Shown piece by piece: positions 11,133 to 19,419 of a stretch of DNA of 64,000 nt (positions are counted from its first letter, which is position 1; each line of letters starts with the position of its first letter). The DNA comes from Streptomyces sp. NBC_00442 (GTDB lineage: Bacteria; Actinomycetota; Actinomycetes; Streptomycetales; Streptomycetaceae). The translations under genes and the position numbers were made by a program. The notes beneath the pieces are model-generated. The model did not search any database, was not told where the DNA came from, and worked only from the letters and a program-made list of their open reading frames with translations. Location of the stretch: NCBI RefSeq assembly GCF_036014195.1, contig NZ_CP107918.1, positions 4,402,001 to 4,466,000 on the forward strand. Direction: 5' to 3'.

Positions 11133-12923
11133 GTGGTGACGACAGGGGCGACCGGGGCAACAGGGGCGACGGGTGCGCGGGGCGGTGACGCGCGGGCGGG
11201 TGGAGCGGGGCCGGGTGGAGCGGGGCCGGACGCGGTGCGGGCGGACGCGGCGCACATCGAGTCCCGCCGCGCCGAGGAGCTGCTCACCGCACCGGGTGCG
11301 CCCTTCGCCGTCGTACGGGGCGAGGCGGGCACCCTCGAATACGCCACCGGGCCGCGCACCCTGCGGGAGTTCGCCGAGACGGTCTGGGCCTTCGGGGACC
11401 GGCCGTTCCTGATCGGCGAGACGCGCACGTACTCCTACGCAGAGTTCTTCGCCGCGTCGTGCGCGCTGGCCCGCCGCCTCACCGGCGTGTACGGACTGCG
11501 TCCCGGCGACCGTGCCGCGATCGCCCTGCGCAATCACCCCGAGTGGCACATCGCTTTCTGGGCCGTCCAGTTGGCGGGTCTGGTGGCGGTTCCGCTGAAC
11601 GCGTGGTGGACCGGAGAGGAGGTCGCGTACGCCCTCGACGACTGCGACCCGGGGGTGCTGTTCGTCGACGGTGAGCGCCTCGGACGAGTGGCCGGCTGGG
11701 CCGGTGCGCGGGGCGTGCGCGGCATGGTCTTCCAGCACGCGGGCGAGCTGCCCGACGGGTTCGAGCGCTGGGACGACCTCGACGAGCTGACCTCGCCCGA
11801 CGCGGCCGCCGGGCCGCCCGACGTCGACGTCCTGCCGGAGGCGGACGCCACCATCATCTACACCTCCGGCACCACCGGCCGCCCCAAGGGCGCCGTCGCC
11901 ACGCAGCTCGCGCAGGCCGGCGCGGTCATGAACCCCCGCTTCCAGGCGGCCATGTCGATGCTCGGGCGCGGAGTCGTGCCGGGGCAGGGGCCCGCCCCGG
12001 TCACCCTCATGACGTTTCCGTTCTTCCACGTCGCCGCGTTCACGTCGGTGTACGCGGCGATGTCGGCGGGCGGCGCGCTGGTCCTGATGCACAAGTGGGA
12101 CGCGGGCCGCGCCCTCGCCCTGATCCGCGAACACCGGATCACGCACTATGCGGGGGTGCCGGCGACCGCGCTCCAACTCCTCGCGGCGGCAGCGGAGTCG
12201 GGGGACGGCCTCGACAGTCTGACCGCGCTCAACACGGGGGGCGCGGCGGCACCGCCCGGACTCGTGAGCGGGCTCACCGCGCGGTACGGCTCGCGCATCG
12301 AGCCGCGCAACGGGTACGGGCTGACCGAGACGAGTGGGGGAGTGCTGGCCAACTTCGGCGTGGAGTACCGCGCGTGGCCCGAGAGCGCGGGGCGGCCCAC
12401 GCCGGTGACGGAGGTGCGCATCGCCGGGGCCGACGGTGCGGCGCTCCCCGAGGGTGCGATCGGCGAACTGTGGCTGCGCGGCCAGTCGTTGGTACGGGGG
12501 TACTGGAACGATCCCGAGGCCACCCGACTCGCCTTCCAGGACGGGTGGTTCAGGACGGGTGACCTCGCGGTGGTGCGGGACGGGCGGGTCGGGATCGTCG
12601 ACCGGATCAAGGACATGGTGATCCGGGGCGGCGAGAACGTGTACTGCGTGGAGGTCGAAGGGGTGCTCCACGAGCATCCGGCGGTCCTGGACGCGGCGGT
12701 GCTCGGGGTGCCGCATCCGGTGCTGGGGGAGGAGGTGGCGGCGGTGGTCCAGGTACGGCCGGGCGCGGACGTGTCCCCGGACGAGCTCCGGGCCCATGTG
12801 GGGGCGGTGCTGGCGGGGTTCAAGGTGCCGGTGCGGGTGGTGGTGCGGGAGGGGGTGTTGCCGCGGAACGCGACGGGGAAGGTGGTGAAGGGGGAGCTGC
12901 GGGAGGAGCTGGGCGAGGGGTGA
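11133..12923 (+). CDS. Acyl-CoA synthetase (class I adenylate-forming, long/medium-chain fatty acid type)
   Basis: 596 residues. The GTG lies 6 bases after GGAGGG. A low-complexity (Ala-Thr-Gly)n/Gly/Ala-rich leader of ~35 residues precedes the AMP-binding core. Motifs include the P-loop YTSGTTGRPKGA, aromatic region FPFFHVAAFTS, NGYGLTE, YWNDPEATRLAF, GWFRTGDLAVV, hinge DRIKDMVIRGGENVYCVEVE, and the C-terminal catalytic Lys in PRNATGKVVKG. The enzyme converts a carboxylic acid plus ATP and CoA to acyl-CoA and AMP. There are no neighbouring beta-oxidation genes, so the substrate cannot be inferred. Directly downstream lies a long repeat array. Confidence 0.92.
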   Translation: MVTTGATGATGATGARGGDARAGGAGPGGAGPDAVRADAAHIESRRAEELLTAPGAPFAVVRGEAGTLEYATGPRTLREFAETVWAFGDRPFLIGETRTYSYAEFFAASCALARRLTGVYGLRPGDRAAIALRNHPEWHIAFWAVQLAGLVAVPLNAWWTGEEVAYALDDCDPGVLFVDGERLGRVAGWAGARGVRGMVFQHAGELPDGFERWDDLDELTSPDAAAGPPDVDVLPEADATIIYTSGTTGRPKGAVATQLAQAGAVMNPRFQAAMSMLGRGVVPGQGPAPVTLMTFPFFHVAAFTSVYAAMSAGGALVLMHKWDAGRALALIREHRITHYAGVPATALQLLAAAAESGDGLDSLTALNTGGAAAPPGLVSGLTARYGSRIEPRNGYGLTETSGGVLANFGVEYRAWPESAGRPTPVTEVRIAGADGAALPEGAIGELWLRGQSLVRGYWNDPEATRLAFQDGWFRTGDLAVVRDGRVGIVDRIKDMVIRGGENVYCVEVEGVLHEHPAVLDAAVLGVPHPVLGEEVAAVVQVRPGADVSPDELRAHVGAVLAGFKVPVRVVVREGVLPRNATGKVVKGELREELGEG

Positions 12924-12989
12924 TCCCCCACCCCGCCCCTCCCCGAAACCCTCCGGGGGCGGGGCGGGGCGGGGCGGGAAGGTAGCCAT

Positions 12990-13612
12990 CCCGGGGCTGC
13001 GCCCCGGACCCGCGCGGGCTGCGCCCCGGACACCCTTCGGGGCTGTGCCCCGGACCCTGGGTGCGGGCTGCGCCCCTGCTCCCTTCGGGGCTGCGCCCCG
13101 GACCCCGCGCGGGCTGTGGCCCTGCACCCTTCGGGGCTGCGCCCCGGACCCCGCGCGGGCTGTGGCCCTGCACCCTTCGGGGCTGCGCCCCGGACCCCGG
13201 GCGGGCTGTGCCCCGGACACCCTTCGGGGCTGCGCCCCGGACCCCGCGCGGGCTGTGGCCCTGCACCCTTCGGGGCTGCGCCCCGGACCCCGGGCGGGCT
13301 GTGGCCCCTGCTCCCTTCGGGGCTGCGCCCCGGACCCCGGGCGGGCTGTGGCCCCTGCTCCCTTCGGGGCTGTGCCCCGGACCCCGCGCGGGCTGTGGCC
13401 CCTGCTCCCTTCGGGGCTGTGCCCCGGACCCCGCGCGGGCTGTGGCCCCTGCTCCCTTCGGGGCTGTGCCCCGGACCCCGCGCGGGCTGTGGCCCCTGCT
13501 CCCTTCGGGGCTGTGCCCCGGACCCCGCGCGGGCTGTGGCCCCTGCTCCCTTCGGGGCTGTGCCCCGGACCCCGCGCGGGCTGCGCCCCTTGCTCCCCTC
13601 GGCGCTGCGCCC
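12990..13612. repeat. Array of ~13 tandem 46-48-bp GC-rich repeats
   Basis: Units repeat with their TTCGGGG cores at about 13036, 13084, 13130, 13176, 13223, 13269, 13315, 13363, 13410, 13457, 13504 and 13551, with decayed ends. Each unit contains a GGGGCTGYGCCCC hairpin and a CCCCGCGCGGG-like half. The array fills the space between the convergent ends of the acyl-CoA synthetase and the metalloprotease gene. Open frames within it reflect composition, not genes. Confidence 0.92.
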
Positions 13613-13636
13613 CCGGACGTGTGGGTGGGCTCGGGG

Positions 13637-14944
13637 TCAGGAGCGTGTGATCTTCACGTGGTAGTTGCCCATGCCGTCCACCCCCGTCACCGCGATCCGC
13701 ACCCCGCTCGTGTGGTCCGTGAAGGTTTCGCCTGTGGTGTAGGGGGCGTCGGAGAGTTCGGCGTTGACGTTGGGGCGGCGGGTGCAGCCGCCCGTGGTGG
13801 GTTCGCTGTCGGAGATGGTGACCGGGCCCCGGCCGGTGTCGATGGTGGCGTCCACGCGGTAGATCAGTACCCCGGGTTTGCACACCGCCTCGTCGTTGCC
13901 GGTCTGGGTGCGGACCTCGACCGCGTACCCGCTGTCCTTCGTGACCGGCACGAAGAGCAGCTTGGGGCCGCCCTCGGTGGAGAGCGGGGTCAGCGCGTAC
14001 TGGCCCTCGCCCGTGCCGGTCACGCAGGACACCTGGCTGTTGTCCAGCCAGCCGAGCTTCCACTTGTGCCAGCCCAGCATGTCGTTGTTGGCGCCCCAGT
14101 CCTCGGACATGATGTCCCAGTGCCCGACGGCCCCGCCGCCCTGTGCGGTGTACAGGTCGGGCAGCCCGAAGACGTGGCCGTTCTCGTGCGGCAGCACCCG
14201 GTAGCCGGTCTGCGAGTACGAGCCGGAGCCGTCGTCCTGGCGGCTGTAGACGAACGAGGTGTTGGACAGCGGGACCCCGTCGGCGTAGGGCGCGTCCTCG
14301 TTGCCGGAGAACGTCACCGACAGGACGGTGTCGAGGGCGGAGGGCCCCGCGTTCGGGGTGACCAGGACGTTCACCAGGTCGTACTTGGAGAAGTTCACCC
14401 GCGAGCCCGCCGCCGCGATCATGTCCTGGACCAGCCGGTGGTAGCCGGGCTCATAGGGGGAGCCGCGGTCGATCCCGTACGCCGAGAACGCCTTGGGCAT
14501 CCGGAGCCACTGGGGGATCGGGGCCTCGGGGCGGTAGTCGAGCCGGCCGTAGGAGGCGTTGCGGAACCAGTTGCTGGTCTGTGGGAAGAACTCCTTGTAC
14601 CGGCTGAGCGCCGTCCCGCTGCCCTGCGCGTCGGGGAAGTCGATCATCAGCGTGAGGGCGCGGACGATGCCGGTGGAGTGGGCGTACCCGGGGGGCGTCG
14701 GCATGCCTTCCGACATCTGCACGCCGAGCGTGGCCGGGATCCGGCACGGGTCGAGCGGGGACTCCCCGGGCGCTGCGACGGGTCCGGCGGAGGCGCGGGT
14801 CGCGATGGTCAGCGTGGTCGAACCGGTGGTCAGCGCGGCGAGCGCGACCGAGGCGAGGGCGGCGCCGAAGAAGGTGGTCCGGCGCCTGGAGCGTATCCGG
14901 CGTCGGGGCGCCCCGCACGGGCGGGACTGGCTGGCATCCTGCAT
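13637..14944 (-). CDS. Secreted M6-family (immune inhibitor A-like) metalloprotease
   Basis: 435 residues from the ATG at 14944 (site GAAGGCGAG 7 bases upstream); in-frame starts at 15067 and 15100 exist but lack support. An Arg-rich n-region and hydrophobic core form a signal peptide. The zinc motif is HENGHVFGLPDLY, fitting HExxHxxGxxD of the M6 and related gluzincin/metzincin-like peptidases. The catalytic core is followed by a beta-rich C-terminal region with cysteines. The protein lacks the extra domains of full InhA, so it is a short form. Extracellular proteolysis is expected; substrate unknown. Its promoter lies near the TetR control region but is transcribed divergently. Confidence 0.85.
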   Translation of the reverse strand: MQDASQSRPCGAPRRRIRSRRRTTFFGAALASVALAALTTGSTTLTIATRASAGPVAAPGESPLDPCRIPATLGVQMSEGMPTPPGYAHSTGIVRALTLMIDFPDAQGSGTALSRYKEFFPQTSNWFRNASYGRLDYRPEAPIPQWLRMPKAFSAYGIDRGSPYEPGYHRLVQDMIAAAGSRVNFSKYDLVNVLVTPNAGPSALDTVLSVTFSGNEDAPYADGVPLSNTSFVYSRQDDGSGSYSQTGYRVLPHENGHVFGLPDLYTAQGGGAVGHWDIMSEDWGANNDMLGWHKWKLGWLDNSQVSCVTGTGEGQYALTPLSTEGGPKLLFVPVTKDSGYAVEVRTQTGNDEAVCKPGVLIYRVDATIDTGRGPVTISDSEPTTGGCTRRPNVNAELSDAPYTTGETFTDHTSGVRIAVTGVDGMGNYHVKITRS

Positions 14945-15116
14945 GCGCGCGCTCGCCTTCGGGTCCGCGACAGCAGGCCGGTTCCTGGCTGCGCTCGTCT
15001 GATCACCCTGTGTCGGGCGGGATGGGGGCGCGCGCTGGGTGGCCCGAATGTGGGTTTTTGCGGACATGCCATCCCGCGAGGAGGGCGTGGCGCAGGTCAC
15101 ATTCGGCGCGGGAAAT

Positions 15117-15139
15117 AAACGGGGACGGTTTCCCCGTTT
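15117..15139. promoter_or_regulatory. Operator-like palindrome 1 upstream of tetR-MFS
   Basis: AAACGGGGA (15117-15125), 5-nt spacer, TCCCCGTTT (15131-15139): perfect 9-bp arms. A second copy lies 40 bp downstream, about four helical turns. Spacing and symmetry fit a TetR-type dimer site and probable autoregulation. Confidence 0.6.
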
Positions 15140-15156
15140 GACCTCGTGTCCCCGCT

Positions 15157-15179
15157 AAACGGGGAGTGCTTCCCCGCTT
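15157..15179. promoter_or_regulatory. Operator-like palindrome 2 upstream of tetR-MFS
   Basis: AAACGGGGA, 5-nt spacer, TCCCCGCTT: same architecture as the site at 15117 with one arm mismatch. An overlapping TCCCCG/CGGGGA pair at 15149-15165 gives a third possible symmetry. It is followed immediately by the 17-bp repeat array. Confidence 0.55.
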
Positions 15180-15187
15180 GGGCCAGT

Positions 15188-15320
15188 CGTTCTACGAAGC
15201 CGGTCGTTCTACGAAGCCGGTCGTTCTACGAAGCCGGTCGTTCCACGAAACCGGACGTTCTGTGAAACCGGACGTTCTACGAGGCCGCACGTTCTACGAA
15301 GCCAGACACGTTCTACGAAG
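15188..15320 (+). repeat. Eight 17-bp iterons in the tetR leader
   Basis: Consensus CGTTCTACGAAGCCGGT begins at 15188, 15205, 15222, 15239, 15256, 15273, 15290 and 15309. The first three copies are identical; later ones vary mainly at the ends. Each unit centres on TTCTACGAA, a TTC-N3-GAA inverted repeat. The array stops at the AAGGAG ribosome site of the tetR gene, so it probably forms its leader or promoter region. Confidence 0.9.
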
Positions 15321-15333
15321 AAGGAGCAGAGCC

Positions 15334-15990
15334 GTGCAGACTGCCGCCGCACCCGTCGCCGCGGAACCGCGCCGCGCCCCGCGTCCGCGGGCCGACGCCC
15401 TGCGCAACCGGGAGCGGATCATCGCCGCCGCACGGGAGATGTTCGTCGAGTTCGGCGCCGAGGTGCCGCTGGACGAGGTCGCCCGCAGGGCCGGCGTCGG
15501 CAACGCCACGATCTACCGTCACTTCGCCGACCGCACCGAGCTCATCACCAGCGTGGTGCTCTCGGTGATGGACCGCGTCTCGGACCGGGCCGAGGCGGCC
15601 GCGGTCGAGGCCGCCGACCCCTTCGACGCGCTGCGCCGCTTCGTGCACGCCGCGGCCGACGAGCGGATCGGGGCCCTCTGCCCGATGCTCTCCGACACCT
15701 TCGACCAGGACCGCGCCGAGCTGAACGCGGCCCGCGCACGCCTGGAGCGCGACGTCGAGGGGCTCATGGCGCGGGCCCGCGCCGCGGGCCTGCTCCGCAC
15801 CGATGTCGCCGTGGGTGACCTCATGGTCGCCCTCTCCCAGCTGACCCGGCCGCTGCCGGGCACGCCCTGCCCCAACATCGACCAATTCGTCCACCGCCAT
15901 CTGCAACTGTTCCTCGACGGGCTTCAGGCCCCGGCGCGGTCCGAGCTGCCCGGCAGTGCGGCGACCCTCGACGACCTGCGGAAGAGTTGA
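15334..15990 (+). CDS. TetR-family transcriptional repressor
   Basis: 218 residues from GTG 15334, 7 bases after AAGGAG. An Ala/Pro/Arg-rich leader is followed by the TetR helix-turn-helix: RERIIAAAREMFVEFGAEVPLDEVARRAGVGNATIYRHFADRTEL. The C-terminal ligand domain is helical with a SetR/TetR_C-like pattern. It sits immediately upstream of a 14-helix drug-efflux-type MFS gene and downstream of two palindromes and an iteron array. The simplest reading is a local repressor of itself and the pump. Confidence 0.93.
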   Translation: MQTAAAPVAAEPRRAPRPRADALRNRERIIAAAREMFVEFGAEVPLDEVARRAGVGNATIYRHFADRTELITSVVLSVMDRVSDRAEAAAVEAADPFDALRRFVHAAADERIGALCPMLSDTFDQDRAELNAARARLERDVEGLMARARAAGLLRTDVAVGDLMVALSQLTRPLPGTPCPNIDQFVHRHLQLFLDGLQAPARSELPGSAATLDDLRKS

Positions 15991-16085
15991 TCGACTTCTT
16001 TCCTCAACTCCCCGTCCATCTCACGTAGTTGAAGCGCAGTTACAACACTTTTCTCGGTAATCCGCGTCCCAAGGTGGCTACCCCC

Positions 16086-17630
16086 ATGTCAAAAACAGTC
16101 GGTCTGGACAAGCCGGACCAGTTCTCCCTCGTCCCGGATCCCAGTCGCTGGAAGGCGCTCGCCTTCATAGCCCTGGCCCAGCTGATGGTCGTGCTCGACG
16201 CGACGATCGTGAACATCGCGCTGCCCTCCGCGCAGCACGCGCTGCACATCAGTGACGCCAACAAGCAGTGGGTCATCACGGCCTACGCGCTCGCCTTCGG
16301 CGGTCTGCTCCTGTTCGGCGGGCGCATCGCCGACCTGTGGGGCCGCAAGCGCACCTTCGTCGTCGGCCTGCTCGGCTTCGCCGCGGCCTCCGCGCTCGGT
16401 GGCGCCGCCACCGGCGAGGCGATGCTGCTCGGCTCGCGCGCGCTCCAGGGCGCCTTCGGCGCGCTGCTCGCGCCGGCCGCGCTCTCGCTGCTCGCGGTCA
16501 TGTTCACCGACGCCAAGGAGCGCGCCAAGGCGTTCGGCATCTACGGTGCGATCGCCGGTGGCGGTGGCGCGGTGGGCCTCATCCTCGGCGGCTTCCTCAC
16601 CGAGTACCTGAACTGGCGTTGGACCTTCTTCGTCAACATCCCGTTCGCGATCGTGGCCGCGCTCGGCGCCTACCTCGTCATCCGTGAGCCGGCCGGCACC
16701 CGCAACCGCTCGCCGCTCGACGTCCCCGGCGTGGTCCTGTCCACCACCGGTCTCGTCGCCCTCGTCTACGGCTTCACCCGCGCCGAGTCGGCCGGCTGGT
16801 CCGACGCGCTGACCATCACCATGTTCGTCGCCTCGGCCGTGCTGCTCACCGCGTTCGTCACCATCGAGGCCAAGGTGCGGCACCCGCTGCTGCCCCTGCG
16901 CGTCGTCACCAACCGCAACCGCGGTGGCGTCTACCTCTCGCTCGGCCTCGCGATCATCGCGATGTTCGGCCTCTTCCTCTTCCTCACCTACTACCTCCAG
17001 GTCGTGAAGGGCTTCTCGCCGGTCAAGACGGGCTTCGCGTTCCTGCCCATGATCGCGGGCATGATCACCGGCTCCACCCAGATCGGCGCCCGCCTGATGA
17101 CCCGGGTCCCGCCGCGCCTGCTGATGGGCCCCGGCTTCCTGACCGCGGCTGTCGGCATGCTGCTGCTGACCCAGCTCGACATCGACACCTCGTACGCCGC
17201 GGTGATCCTGCCCGGCCAGATCCTGCTCGGCCTCGGCATGGGCACCGCCTTCATGCCCGCCATGTCGCTCGCCACCATCGGAGTCGAGCCGCGTGACGCG
17301 GGTGTCGCCTCCGCGATGGTCAACACCTCGCAGCAGGTCGGCGGCGCGATCGGCACCGCCCTGCTCAACACCATCGCCGCCTCGGCGACCACGGCCTACG
17401 TCACGGGCCACATGGCCCTCGGCGCCACCAACCCCGAGCTCCTGAAGCTCCAGGCCATGGTGCACGGCTTCACCTCCGCCATCTGGTGGGCCGTCGGCAT
17501 CCTGACGGCCGCCGCCGTCATCGCCGTCACGCTCATCAACACCGGGCGCCCCGGCGGGAGTTCGGTCGCGGGATCGAACTCCGGCGAGGACGTCGAGGAC
17601 GAGGTGCGCATCCCGGTGGTCGCGCACTGA
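16086..17630 (+). CDS. MFS efflux transporter, DHA2 (EmrB/QacA) family
   Basis: 514 residues from ATG 16086 (AAGGTGG ribosome site). Fourteen hydrophobic helices are expected. Motif A between helices 2 and 3 reads GGRIADLWGRKRTF, helix 1 carries the family LDATIVNIALP signature, and motif C-like GAIAGGGGAVGLILGG follows. These mark a proton-driven drug exporter. It lies 95 bases after the tetR gene and ends in a terminator shared with marR. The substrate is unknown. Confidence 0.94.
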   Translation: MSKTVGLDKPDQFSLVPDPSRWKALAFIALAQLMVVLDATIVNIALPSAQHALHISDANKQWVITAYALAFGGLLLFGGRIADLWGRKRTFVVGLLGFAAASALGGAATGEAMLLGSRALQGAFGALLAPAALSLLAVMFTDAKERAKAFGIYGAIAGGGGAVGLILGGFLTEYLNWRWTFFVNIPFAIVAALGAYLVIREPAGTRNRSPLDVPGVVLSTTGLVALVYGFTRAESAGWSDALTITMFVASAVLLTAFVTIEAKVRHPLLPLRVVTNRNRGGVYLSLGLAIIAMFGLFLFLTYYLQVVKGFSPVKTGFAFLPMIAGMITGSTQIGARLMTRVPPRLLMGPGFLTAAVGMLLLTQLDIDTSYAAVILPGQILLGLGMGTAFMPAMSLATIGVEPRDAGVASAMVNTSQQVGGAIGTALLNTIAASATTAYVTGHMALGATNPELLKLQAMVHGFTSAIWWAVGILTAAAVIAVTLINTGRPGGSSVAGSNSGEDVEDEVRIPVVAH

Positions 17631-17677
17631 CCCGCCGGCGCCGCACCGGACCGACCCGGTAGCACCCCGGACGCGAC

Positions 17678-17721
17678 GACCTGCCCTGGCTCCGCTGATC
17701 TCAGCGGAGCCAGGGCAGGTC
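17678..17721. terminator. Very strong bidirectional hairpin overlapping the marR stop codon
   Basis: Two perfectly complementary 21-base arms (17678-17698 and 17701-17721) flank a 2-base centre. The right arm contains the stop codon and last six codons of marR. It separates the convergent MFS and marR genes. Confidence 0.85.
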
Positions 17722-18192
17722 CGCTTTGGCGTCGGCGGGCTGGAGCCCCTGCGCCATCACCCGCATGATCTCGCCGAGCTGGTCCACCTGGGCGGGGGAG
17801 AGCCGGTCGAACATCGCCTGCCGCACCGCGGCCACGTGCCCGGGTGCGGTCCGCTCCAGCACCTCGTAGCCGGCGTCGGTGAGGATCGCGAGCTGGCCCC
17901 GCTTGTCCGAGGGGCAGTCCTCGCGCCGGATCCACCCGTTCTTCTCCAGGCGCGCCACGGCGTGCGAGAGGCGAGAACGGGTGATCTTGGCGTTCTTGGC
18001 CAGCTCGGTCATCCGCAGCCGCCGCCGTGGCGCCTGCGAGAGCTGGACGAGCAGCCCGTAATAGACGTGCGGCATCCCGGCGTCGCGCTGGAGCTGCCGG
18101 TCGAGGTGGTCTTCGAAGAGCCGGGTGGCGTGGAGGTAGGCGCGCCAGATGCGCTGCTCCTCGTCGCTGAGCCAGTTAGGTGCCGAGGTCAT
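17701..18192 (-). CDS. MarR-family transcriptional regulator
   Basis: 163 residues. Winged helix: RLRMTELAKNAKITRSRLSHAVARLEKNGWIRREDCPSDKRGQLAILTDAGYEVLE, with the wing DxxDKRG-like PSDKRG intact. Flanking helices form the dimer interface. The ATG at 18192 lies about 7 bases from a TACAGT -10 hexamer, so the mRNA is likely leaderless. It is divergent from a DODA-type dioxygenase gene over a 137-bp region with symmetric sites, implying control of that gene and itself. Confidence 0.93.
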   Translation of the reverse strand: MTSAPNWLSDEEQRIWRAYLHATRLFEDHLDRQLQRDAGMPHVYYGLLVQLSQAPRRRLRMTELAKNAKITRSRLSHAVARLEKNGWIRREDCPSDKRGQLAILTDAGYEVLERTAPGHVAAVRQAMFDRLSPAQVDQLGEIMRVMAQGLQPADAKADLPWLR

Positions 18193-18198
18193 ACATCT

Positions 18199-18243
18199 AC
18201 TGTACGGACACTTCTTGAAAGTTGAACTAGCTGGAGTTAGGCT
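18199..18243. promoter_or_regulatory. Overlapping divergent promoters of marR and DODA gene
   Basis: Rightward: TTGAAA (18215-18220), 17-bp spacer, TAGGCT (18238-18243). Leftward: TTCAAC (complement of 18221-18226), 16-bp spacer, TACAGT (complement of 18199-18204), with a predicted start at or next to the marR ATG. The two -35 elements abut, so one bound repressor could block both. Confidence 0.6.
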
Positions 18244-18255
18244 GACCTCAGAAGC

Positions 18256-18275
18256 TTGCTTGAGATTTCAAGCAA
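18256..18275. promoter_or_regulatory. Candidate MarR operator
   Basis: TTGCTTGA and TCAAGCAA are perfect 8-bp arms with a GATT spacer, just downstream of the rightward promoter. Arm length and AT-rich ends suit a MarR dimer. Confidence 0.6.
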
Positions 18276-18329
18276 CAGCCGGCCGTCAGACCCGCCCGGC
18301 CGGCCCGTGAACGAGCCGGAGAGTCCGCC

Positions 18330-19115
18330 ATGACCGTCGCCCGCCCCGAGCGCATGCCCGCCCTGTACCTCTCCCACGGCGCCCCGCCGCTCGCGGACGA
18401 CCCGCTGTGGCCCGCCGAGCTGGCCGCGTGGTCGGCGGACCTGCCCCGGCCCACGTCGATCCTCATGGTCTCCGCGCACTGGGAGGAGGCCCCGCTCGCA
18501 CTCGGCGCCACCGAGACGGTCCCGCTCGTGTACGACTTCTGGGGCTTCCCCGAGCACTACTACCGCGTGGGCTACGCGGCGCCCGGCGCGCCCCGGCTCG
18601 CCGACTCCGTGCGGAAGTTGGTGCGCGCGCCCGGCATGCCCGTGCAGGACATCCCGGACCGCGGGCTCGACCACGGCGCGTACGTGCCGCTGGTGGAGAT
18701 GTTCCCCGACGCCGACATCCCGGTGTTGCAGATCTCCCTGCCGACCCTCGACCCCCGCAAGCTCTACGACATCGGCCGCACGCTCGCGCCGCTGCGCGAC
18801 GAGGGCGTACTGATCGTCGGCAGCGGCTTCTTCACGCACAACCTGGCCGCGCTGCGCCACCCCGGCGGCCAAGTGCCCAGCTGGTCGGCCGAGTTCGACG
18901 ACTGGGGCGCGCGGGCGCTCGCCGCCGCCGATGTGGACGCCCTGCTCGACTTCGAGCACAAGGCCCCGGCCGGGCGCCTCGCCCACCCCCGCACCGAGCA
19001 CTTCGCCCCGCTGTTCGTGACGATGGGCGCGAGCGAGGGCGAGCCGGGCGGGGCGCGCAGCGTCATCGACGGGTTCTGGATGGGGCTCGCGAAGCGGTCG
19101 GTGCAGTACGGCTGA
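18330..19115 (+). CDS. Class III extradiol ring-cleavage dioxygenase (4,5-DOPA dioxygenase-like)
   Basis: 261 residues. LigB-superfamily pattern with metal-ligand candidates in YLSHGAPPL, VSAHWEEAP and a late GSGFFTHNLAAL, and the conserved VPLVYDFWGFPEHYY segment of the DODA subgroup. The family opens catechol-type rings next to a hydroxyl using Fe(II) or Zn(II) and O2; bacterial members often have undefined substrates and some are stress-induced. Divergent from a MarR regulator, typical for aromatic-compound or redox response. Confidence 0.88.
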   Translation: MTVARPERMPALYLSHGAPPLADDPLWPAELAAWSADLPRPTSILMVSAHWEEAPLALGATETVPLVYDFWGFPEHYYRVGYAAPGAPRLADSVRKLVRAPGMPVQDIPDRGLDHGAYVPLVEMFPDADIPVLQISLPTLDPRKLYDIGRTLAPLRDEGVLIVGSGFFTHNLAALRHPGGQVPSWSAEFDDWGARALAAADVDALLDFEHKAPAGRLAHPRTEHFAPLFVTMGASEGEPGGARSVIDGFWMGLAKRSVQYG

Positions 19116-19419
19116 GGCGGGGGCGGGGTGCCGGGCGCGGGTCGCGTCCGACAAATCGGGCATCGCAAGCAACCGGAAGGCGGGGCGAGCCGTCTTCAGG
19201 GGTGGCGGTGCGGCGGTGGGCGGCTTCGGCCCGGTGAAGGCGGCTGTGGCGCATGTGATGGCGGTCTCACGGGTGAAGAGCTTGTAAAGGACCCGGGCGG
19301 GCACCCGAATGGCCTCCGTACCGGCTCTGACCTGCACCTCTGTGCGTCCCTGCGGCACCTGTGCCCCGCTCGTGGCGCGACAGGATACTGCATGATCACG
19401 AAAATCGATGGGCGGGTCG
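19116..19419. other. Gene-free stretch upstream of hrdD
   Basis: About 300 bases between the DODA gene and the hrdD promoter. No convincing ORF, long hairpin or repeat was recognised. Additional hrdD promoters could lie here. Confidence 0.5.

Noticed and set aside
12990..13612. Possible CRISPR array
   Set aside because: Units are contiguous 46-48-bp repeats with no unique spacers and no cas genes nearby.
13061..15118. 685-codon plus-strand frame with repeated CGPAPFGAAPRTP-like peptide
   Set aside because: It translates the 47-bp repeat array and then runs antisense to the metalloprotease; not a collagen-like gene.
15188..15320. Possible plasmid-type replication origin iterons
   Set aside because: No replication initiator gene adjacent; the array abuts a TetR gene with its own ribosome site, so a regulatory role is more likely.
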